Shown: in pieces, positions 58,701 to 64,000 of the stretch
How the letters are laid out: every line of letters starts with the position of its first letter
Position numbering within the stretch: the stretch's first letter is position 1
Assembly (NCBI GenBank): GCA_034769895.1
Contig: CM068372.1
Span: forward strand, 236,114,843-236,178,842
From: Magicicada septendecula
Taxonomy: Eukaryota; Arthropoda; Insecta; Hemiptera; Cicadidae
DNA length: 64,000 bases
Direction: 5' to 3'
Notes under the pieces: model-generated
What the model saw: only the letters and a program-made list of their open reading frames with translations
Told to the model about the DNA's origin: nothing
Databases searched by the model: none
Made by a program: the position numbers and the translations under genes

Positions 58701-59109
58701 GTATAAACCTAATCACCCATTATCCACAAAGTGGAAAATACATGAATTGTTACCCCTTGAAATTAGGGATAAAAATATTAGAAAGATATGGAACGAAGCG
58801 CGCGCTAATTTACGAACAAACTTAGCGAAGTCAAGGAAATATTACGAGCAAAAGAATAAGAATAATAAAGTAAAATACCAAATCGGAGATTTAGTTATGT
58901 ATAACACGCACCCAACGAGTAGTGCAGTCGATAAGACAACTTCCAAGCTATCTTACAGATGGTGCGGTCCTTATCAAATTCACAAATACTTAACTCCGGT
59001 AACTGTGACCCTGTACGAACCCTCTACTCAAAAATATGTGCGAAGGACACATATTTCACAGATAAAACGTTATCTTGAAGAAGAAAATAGTAGAGTGCCA
59101 GTTAATTAA
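55762..59109 (+). CDS. pol: Pol of the inner Ty3/Gypsy element (protease, RT, RNase H, integrase)
   Basis: Open from 55762; made as Gag-Pol by the -1 shift at 55780-55786, giving about 1107 Pol residues. Protease: LIDSGST with Asp at 56020, flap and ILGAD near 56240. RT: LVVDYRQLNK (about 56689), IMDLNQAFHQIPL (about 56800), FGISQG, and YLDD at 56989-57000. RNase H: TDSSSVALGA (about 57438) with YELECLAI and ETDNQALSW. Integrase: HHCC region ending KRCKLC (about 58166), catalytic Asp at 58264, Asp at 58444, Glu at 58549, so the D-E gap holds 34 residues. A GPY/F-type WCGPYQI motif is at about 58960. The frame is uninterrupted to TAA at 59107, and no env follows. A TTG at 56185 is not the real start; the protease region lies upstream of it. 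Confidence 0.93.
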   Translation, partial: SKNSLSKKHVRQGDPKPCVFRSIVKKGKPLRVNKIKQNNNNNKRKLDPYVKKFIDKCNAINKCNFSKCQLPYVQVDLGVTSTLGLIDSGSTRSLISHDLANKLFKHNLVKRSQSVNIKCSTANKQNLIIKLIITCKVKIKHLTWYFPMLVSDELGPELILGADFISKTGIILNIHDKKFYFGFDRSRKYNLEDNSNNRESTSTTSSHLKHHECELGHLESKDRRNIQKLINQFSNVLTPKLGLTDLIEYKINLSDNKVIRLAPYKLSPPKMEVMRNQINKLLEQGVIEPSTSSYSSPAFLVPKSNDKHRLVVDYRQLNKRIEFESIPLPDIHSAFHYFTKAKFFTIMDLNQAFHQIPLSEESKRLTAFAVPFNLYQFTRVPFGISQGSSVCSRLLEKLFHDIKFKYVYHYLDDIVIYSESMEQHLAHIREVLSRLEKAGLTVNPSKVNFAVTQFSFLGHIVKANGKVSIDPEPTRAIREFLPPRDAKGIARFLGMINYFHKYIPHLAEIAAPLNTLRKKGVKFEWNEQRQTAFEKLKESIISPPVLQLADFSKPFVVQTDSSSVALGAVIYQEVDNSRLPISYASRTLTDQEKKYSAYELECLAIVFAFQKFKPFLEHKEFLLETDNQALSWLLNHPKQLGRIGRWVLRLNCFKFKVQHIRGTQNVVADTLSRMFQPSSNNYENKSRETPITNALITEFPLAFMDLAHYQQQDPRLSPIIKQLEKGNKSEKYLLNKKVLCCRIANGKYLRIIAPDIIKPMLMEYYHSSTIGAHMGINKTIHRIRREYHWENMNSEIANFVKRCKLCALSKPARNSQISQLISEIPATPFSKIYLDFSGPYPRSKSGNTMLLICVDSFSKFVWMYPMRRALATTTVSILQNRLFKDFGIPVHLVSDNGPQFKSKEFRNMCFKLGINHITTTEYRPQGNIAERYLRNLKSALIAYHANDHTSWDQNLSWIQFAFNSAYHEGHKSTPFELLFKYKPNHPLSTKWKIHELLPLEIRDKNIRKIWNEARANLRTNLAKSRKYYEQKNKNNKVKYQIGDLVMYNTHPTSSAVDKTTSKLSYRWCGPYQIHKYLTPVTVTLYEPSTQKYVRRTHISQIKRYLEEENSRVPVN
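55780..55786 (+). promoter_or_regulatory. -1 ribosomal frameshift site A AAA AAC
   Basis: The heptamer is in the correct phase with gag (AAA 55781-55783, AAC 55784-55786); after a one-base slip the next codon is CAT at 55786-55788 in the pol frame. It lies 3 nt before the gag stop. Downstream, CAGGG (55795-55799) can pair with CCCTG (55810-55814) around a 10-nt loop, giving a stem 8 nt after the heptamer, the usual spacing for a stimulator. X XXY YYZ sites of exactly this sequence are among the most efficient known. Confidence 0.88.
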
Positions 59110-59591
59110 ATAAGTAAATGTGAAAACAATGTTTAGTACTCAACCGCAAAAGTACTTGAGTAACCTTTGGCTACCTTGTCGTATAAGTAGGTACGAGGCC
59201 TGATCAACCTTGAATCCTCTTCATCGAAAGTAGAGCAAAGCAAGAAGTCAGCTGACATCCAATAAAAGTAATGGAGTAATTAAAGAGTAAATTCTATAAC
59301 GAAGAAAAACTCTCTGGAAAGAAAAGGAAAAATCCGGTAGTAGTAATAAGTAGTAGAGTTAAGGAAATTTAGAATGTTGAAAATACTTTATAATGTAAAT
59401 TTTATGTAGTAATAGAATTAGCGTGTAAAACATGAAGTATATGTATAGATGGTAAGAAACAGCCAGTCAAGAATGACTTATGCTGCTAGTAATTATGTAC
59501 AGCCAGAAACGGGTGAGAGAAATTTCACACGGAACTCCCCAAGCATACTCTCGGTACATAGCTGACCAAAATTTTAGGAGTCTGTGTTGGT
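59110..59591 (+). other. 3' untranslated region of the inner element
   Basis: 482 bp between pol stop and purine tract without an open frame of note, so no env remnant. Confidence 0.75.
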
Positions 59592-59603
59592 AAGGAGGCG
59601 GAG
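59592..59603 (+). other. Polypurine tract of the inner element
   Basis: AAGGAGGCGGAG, with one C, two bases upstream of the 3' LTR; the expected plus-strand primer for reverse transcription. Confidence 0.75.
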
Positions 59604-59605
59604 TA

Positions 59606-61225
59606 TGTGACGATTTAAATTGTGACATTTACAGAATAAAAAAAAAAATTTAATTAATTAAGGTTGCGTACAATTAACCATTTAAATCTCACAATAATAA
59701 TAATAAAAACATGTAGGTACTAAGTGTGAATGGAAGAAGTAATTAATAAGGGCAAAGTATCCATAAAGAAAAGGCATATTGTAAATAATTATTATGTTCG
59801 TATTTAACCCTTTGCTTGCTATCAAGCGCCTACCTGTTGATACCGGACTCGACCTGTTTTCCGAGTCTACTGTAATTAAAAATAATAGAGTAAACTAATG
59901 TTAATAATTAAAGTATCTGTAGACACAGATAGTAACTAAAACAATTAATTTAAATGATGTATTTTTATCTAGCGATAGTTTGTATAAATAAAAAGTTTAT
60001 TTAAAGAGAAAACAGGAACTATATATGCTCGCGGAATAAACACCCCACTCCCTCTCTCGTCATGTACAAGGGTAGAGGACGAAAAATCGCTCTCTTGCGA
60101 TGACGACGCCCAGCTGTGCAGACGCACGAGCAAAATGCTCTGTTCAAAAGTTATACAATTTGTTGTTAGTGTGGATTAATTAATTATTATTTTGTATTTT
60201 ACTAACCGTTACAAAAAGTGTAACATGTAACGTTAACAAAAAGAAAATTCCAAAAACTTTGTAACAAGAAGAAAGATGTAACTACAAACGACGAGTGTTA
60301 ATAAAGAAAAAACGATGACTGCAATCTTCACCGATGGACGAATCTTTTCAACATCTGACCTGTGGTCATGGACCATCTAAATGAGAACTCTAGTATACCC
60401 TACCGATGATGCAGTTCCGAGACATCTGAGAATCAACGAGTATCTGTGTAGAAGACTCTACCTATCCTGCAGACTCTACCTATTAAGCCATGAAAAACAG
60501 AGACCAGACCAAGACGAGGACGACGTTTTAGGACTCCCAAGACGGGACCACATGGAGGCGATTACTACATCCAAAAAATAGAGGTGACTCGATAGCACGT
60601 CTATCGAGGAATAATGATAATATGATAATATTTTTGTGTAACACAATACTCTATTTAAGAGACTTACAGAGACGATTGATTTTTATAAGAATATAAAAAC
60701 TTAAATTTGAGAACTTAATTGTAACTATTCAATATCATTCAATTGTAACAGTTTAGATATTAACGTAACGTAGTGTTATTAATACCATTCTTCTAATGGA
60801 AGATATATGAAGCAAAAAGGTAAAAGTCTTGCAAGATAAAAATTTTGAATTAAATATAATTAAAAGATTAGAGACTAAATACCAATGGTTACCCGGATCC
60901 GGGGGTATAGCTAGATAAATTTGTTGTGATCCCATATTCTAAATAAAGCATTTCACTTAATTTTACTAATTTAATTAATAACGTCATGGGATCTGTTCTT
61001 TGGAGTAAATGTTATATTTCAAATGTTTAATAAAGCAAGTCTTCTTGTTACACACATATACTGAATATATAAATCAACAGTTTCACCTTCCCTGATTCCT
61101 TGTATGTCTTACTGTGTGTTGTTCTGATTTAAATTTCAGCTCGTCTCGAATAAGGCAGCCTGAAATAATTGGCAGAACCAATTATTTTGGGTTCCCTCCG
61201 TTATAACTCTAAAGAAGAGGTTATA
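59606..61225 (+). repeat. 3' LTR of the inner element
   Basis: 1620 bp, starts TGTGACGA and ends GGTTATA, followed directly by the GGTT duplication. Nearly identical to 52133-53749. Frames 60381-60581 and 60753-60935 inside it are not genes. Confidence 0.95.
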
Positions 61226-62744
61226 GGTTGTGGGCCTGATCAACCTATAACTCGTTGTAATTTTGTCGGGAATGATGCAGAATTTTGGCGTGTCATGAAT
61301 GCTTCCGAGCAAGAGTTACCACCCTTAAGTAAATTAAGTAAATTGCCGAATAGTCGGTCTACGTGACATTCCGGTGCTACGAGAGGTTTTCGTAGAACCA
61401 CGAGAATTAGACGAGCAGGGTATAAGAGTTGCCCGTGTACTGAGTACTGTAGACACCGATAACAATGTAGTTGTTAAAGTTGTTAACTGTAGTGGAGAAC
61501 CACTTGAAATTCAAAAGGGATTTACGTTAGGTCTGGCAGAGAAATACCAGCCTGAAGTTTATGGAAGTGTAAGAGTTGTTGATGTTCTACAACATGAGAA
61601 ACATAATAAAGATGATAATTTTGGTAGTAATGAGAATATTGATGAATTAATATTAGGGAAATTAAAGCACTTGTCTGAGAGTGACAGTGAAGTTTTGAAA
61701 CCAGTGTTATTAAAGTATAGAGATTTGTTCCGTGAGGATCCGGCGCATAGAGGGTGTCTTGTAGATATAAAGCATAAAATACATACTGGTGATAGTTTAC
61801 CGATTAAAAAGAAACCTTACAGACTTCCTGAGTCTATGAAGAGTGTGATACAGAGTCATATAACCGAGATGTTAGAGAAAGATGTAATAAAACTTTCAAA
61901 CTCACCGTGGAGTAGTCCAGTTGTGATAGTTCCGAAAAAGAGTCCAGACGGTATACCTAAGTACAGGTTTTGTGTTGATTATAGAGCGTTAAATAGTATA
62001 ACCAAAGGGGATGCTTATCCGTTACCAAATATTGTTGAGACGTTAGATTGTTTGGGAAATTCTAAATATTATACTACGCTAGATTTGGCTAGTGGGTTTC
62101 ACCAAGTACATATGGATAAACAAGATGGGGAGAAAACCGCGTTTTCTATTCCAGGACATCATTTTGAATTTGCAAAAATGCCTTTCGGGCTTATGAATGC
62201 ACCTGCTACTTTTCAGCGTTTAATGGACAGTGTTTTAGTTGGTATTAAAGGTATTGAAGCTTTGGTTTATCTTGACGATATAATTGTGTTTAGTCCCGAT
62301 ATTCATAGTCATGCTGACAGACTAATAGTGTATTTTCTCGACTTAAAGAAGCTAACCTACGTATGCAATTAGAAAAATGTGTTTTTGGGTCTAAAGAGGT
62401 TGAATATCTTGAATATTGTTTCTTCTGAGGGGGTTAAACCTGATCCGAAGAAAGTTCAAGCTGTAAAGAATTATCCAGCACCTAAAACAGTAAGAGATGT
62501 ACGATCTTTTGTAGGTCTTGTAGGTTATTACAGAAGATTTATTAACAATTTTTCAGATTTGGTTAAACCTTTAACTGAATTAACAAAAAAAATGTATTAT
62601 TCAAATGGGGAAAGGCACAAAGTACAGCTTTCGACACATTACGAGAAATTTTGTGTATGGAACCAATTTTGAAATATCCTGATTTTCAATTACCATTTTT
62701 ATTGAGCACAGATGCATCCGGAACGGCTATTGGCGCTGTTATCT
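61226..62744 (+). pseudogene. Outer Ty3/Gypsy element: protease-RT linker, RT and start of RNase H, frameshifted
   Basis: Continuation of 50682-52132. If one GGTT copy is ignored the frame passes across the insertion in register, proving both halves are one element. Reading goes from GCGPDQPITRCNFVGNDAEF, then shifts at about 61335-61360 into a frame open from there to 62372. This carries PLPNIVETLDCLG, TLDLASGFHQVHMD, FGLMNAPATFQRLMD and YLDD at 62268-62279. Four further frame changes follow, at about 62320, 62412, 62587 (an eight-A run) and 62744, with RT thumb YYRRFINNFSDLVKPL and RNase H LSTDASGTAIGAV still readable. Non-functional as it stands. Confidence 0.88.
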
Positions 62745-64000
62745 CAGGTTCACGATGGACAAGAGCATCCAGTCGTATATGCAAGCCGTCAGCTTAACAA
62801 CGCAGAGAGGAATTACTCGACGACAGAACGAGAGCTTTTAGCACTGGTATGGGCGACTAAACATTTCCGCTGTTACTTGTATGGTAGGAAGTTCACAGCC
62901 ATCACGGATCATGCAGCGTTGAAATGGATGTTAAATCTAAAGGATCCATCTTCAAGACTGACTAGGTGGGCATTGAGATTGTCAGAGTTTGATTACGAGG
63001 TGATTGACAAGCCAGGTAAGCGACATACAAATTGTGATGCATTAAGTAGACATACTTATCACACTCGTAAGGTTGACGAAATACCATATATGTCAAGAGA
63101 AGTGTTTTTGCATGAGCAAGATAGAGATACATATTGTAATACAATTAAGGAATCTATAAAAACTGGAGAAGTAGATGAATTTTTCTTAGATGATGACGGG
63201 TTGCTTTATAAAAGGGGAAATGTACGACATCAGTTAATAGTTCCAAAAATATTAGTACCACGTGTAATAGGTCAACACCACGATACACCTTTTTCTGGTC
63301 ATCAGGGAATCAAACGCATACAGTCCGTAATAGCAGAGAGATATTATTGGCCGAAGTTAAGTAAAGACATAGAAAATTATGTTAAAGCATGCTTATCGTG
63401 TAACCAACGTAAAGTTAATCGGAAAAACATAGCACCTATGGGAAAATTTCTGTCAGTTACTCAACCTTTTCAACTTGTTTCGATGGATATAGTAGGACCT
63501 CTACCTACCACTAAAGCTGGGAATAAATATTTGCTAACTTTCATAGATTATTTAACATGTTATTGTGAAGCTATACCGATCCCCGATCAGACTAGTGTAA
63601 CGATTGCTAGGGAATTTGTTAAGCATGTCATATCTAGGCATGGTGTGCCTATGAGTCTGCTAACGGACCAAGGACGTAATTTCGTTTCATCATTATTTAA
63701 AGACCTATGTCATCTTTTAAAAATTAGGAAAATTCAGACGACACCATATCATCCACAATCCAATGGGCTAATAGAGCGTCTACATCGAGTTGTAATTGAC
63801 ATGTTGTCGCATTATGTGAACAACAATGCTACTGATTGGGATGAATATGTACCGTATGTGTTAATGGCTTACAGAAGTACGAAACATAATACGACCGGTT
63901 ATAGTCCACATATGCTACTTTATGGACAAAAATTTAGCTTACCAGCAGATGATGACTTGGAAGCTCGACTGAATGATGTACAAGAACCAGAATTAGATGC
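62745..64000 (+). CDS. Outer Ty3/Gypsy element: RNase H and integrase, open to window edge
   Basis: I read 418 codons from 62745 to the edge without a stop. RNase H: STTERELLALVWATKHFRCY (about 62820) and ITDHAALKWM (about 62902). Integrase: the HHCC zinc region with HHDTPFSGHQGIKR and CLSCNQRK (about 63273-63412); catalytic Asp at 63486 (MDIVGPLP), Asp at 63666 (LTDQGRNF) and Glu at 63774 (GLIERLHR), a D-x35-E gap. The C-terminal integrase part and 3' LTR are outside the window. This part is undamaged although the same protein is broken upstream. The LTDQG and IERLHR forms put it in a different Gypsy lineage from the inner element. Confidence 0.9.

Larger units (their letters stand above)
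52133..61225 (+). mobile_element. Complete young Ty3/Gypsy retrotransposon (inner element)
   Basis: A 9093-bp element: LTR, leader, gag, pol by -1 frameshift, purine tract, LTR. Flanked by GGTT at 52129-52132 and 61226-61229, a 4-bp target duplication. The LTRs start TGTGACGA and end GGTTATA, i.e. TG...TA rather than TG...CA. There is no env frame. The pol style (FLPPRDAKGIARFLGM, PQGNIAERY) suggests the Mdg3/micropia side of the Gypsy tree; this is recollection, not a tree. All frames needed for mobility are open by eye, so it is a candidate for recent or current activity. Confidence 0.93.

Noticed and set aside
59110-59605. Possible env gene between pol and the 3' LTR
   Set aside because: Only about 480 bp without an open frame, signal peptide or membrane segment.
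53277-60935. Identical 60-codon minus-strand frames in both LTRs (53277-53459 and 60753-60935)
   Set aside because: Identity is due to LTR duplication; no start context, motif or bias supports a gene.

Overview
This window looks like repeat-dominated intergenic DNA from a large, AT-rich animal genome, most likely an insect. The evidence is the mix of element types: a Jockey-clade LINE, Ty3/Gypsy elements, several mariner families, a Helitron, hAT-like and Penelope-like elements, and (CA)n and (CTT)n tracts. The frequent TAGGCCTA-type words remind me of cockroach or termite DNA, but that is only a guess. I recognise no host protein-coding gene, no rRNA or tRNA gene and no CRISPR array.

Layout. 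1-2.24 kb: minus-strand Jockey-like LINE with an open ORF2 (endonuclease plus start of RT, running off the left edge) and a 5'-truncated, frameshifted ORF1. 2.2-20.5 kb: mostly anonymous AT-rich DNA with a degenerate internally repeated family (3.7-4.3 kb), a Helitron helicase relic (9.8-10.1 kb), a dispersed repeat (11.1-11.4 kb) and a G-rich island (11.7-12.2 kb). 20.5-22.1 kb: a decayed LINE split by a 687-bp hAT-like element with an 8-bp target duplication. 25-36 kb: fragments of further LINEs, of several mariners and of an orphan element protein, a long-inverted-repeat element (30.07-31.01 kb) and a Penelope-like C-terminus with a hammerhead-like motif just downstream (36.16 kb). 37-46 kb: inverted copy of the 3.7-4.3 kb family, another copy of the 11-kb repeat carrying an expanded (CA)n, a composite mariner with two outward-facing 3' ends, a 600-bp minisatellite with higher-order structure, a LINE tail and two strong hairpins.

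48.4-64 kb is the best organised part. An older Ty3/Gypsy element (LTR, Leu-type primer site, gag, protease) is cut inside its coding region by a complete younger Ty3/Gypsy element (52133-61225). The younger element has two ~1.62-kb LTRs that differ at only about eight bases plus three small indels, and it is flanked by a 4-bp GGTT duplication. After the insertion the older element resumes in register with RT, RNase H and integrase, up to the right edge. The older copy is broken by an amber codon and several frameshifts. The younger copy has open gag and pol frames joined by a textbook -1 frameshift site (A AAA AAC) followed by a small stem-loop. Its probable primer-binding site matches the 5' end of initiator tRNA-Met rather than a tRNA 3' end.

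The biology here is retroelement biology: Gag would form the particle, Gag-Pol would supply protease, RT/RNase H and integrase at a frameshift-set ratio, and the nested structure gives a relative order of insertions. All calls come from reading the sequence by eye; family names rest on motif recognition, not database searches.
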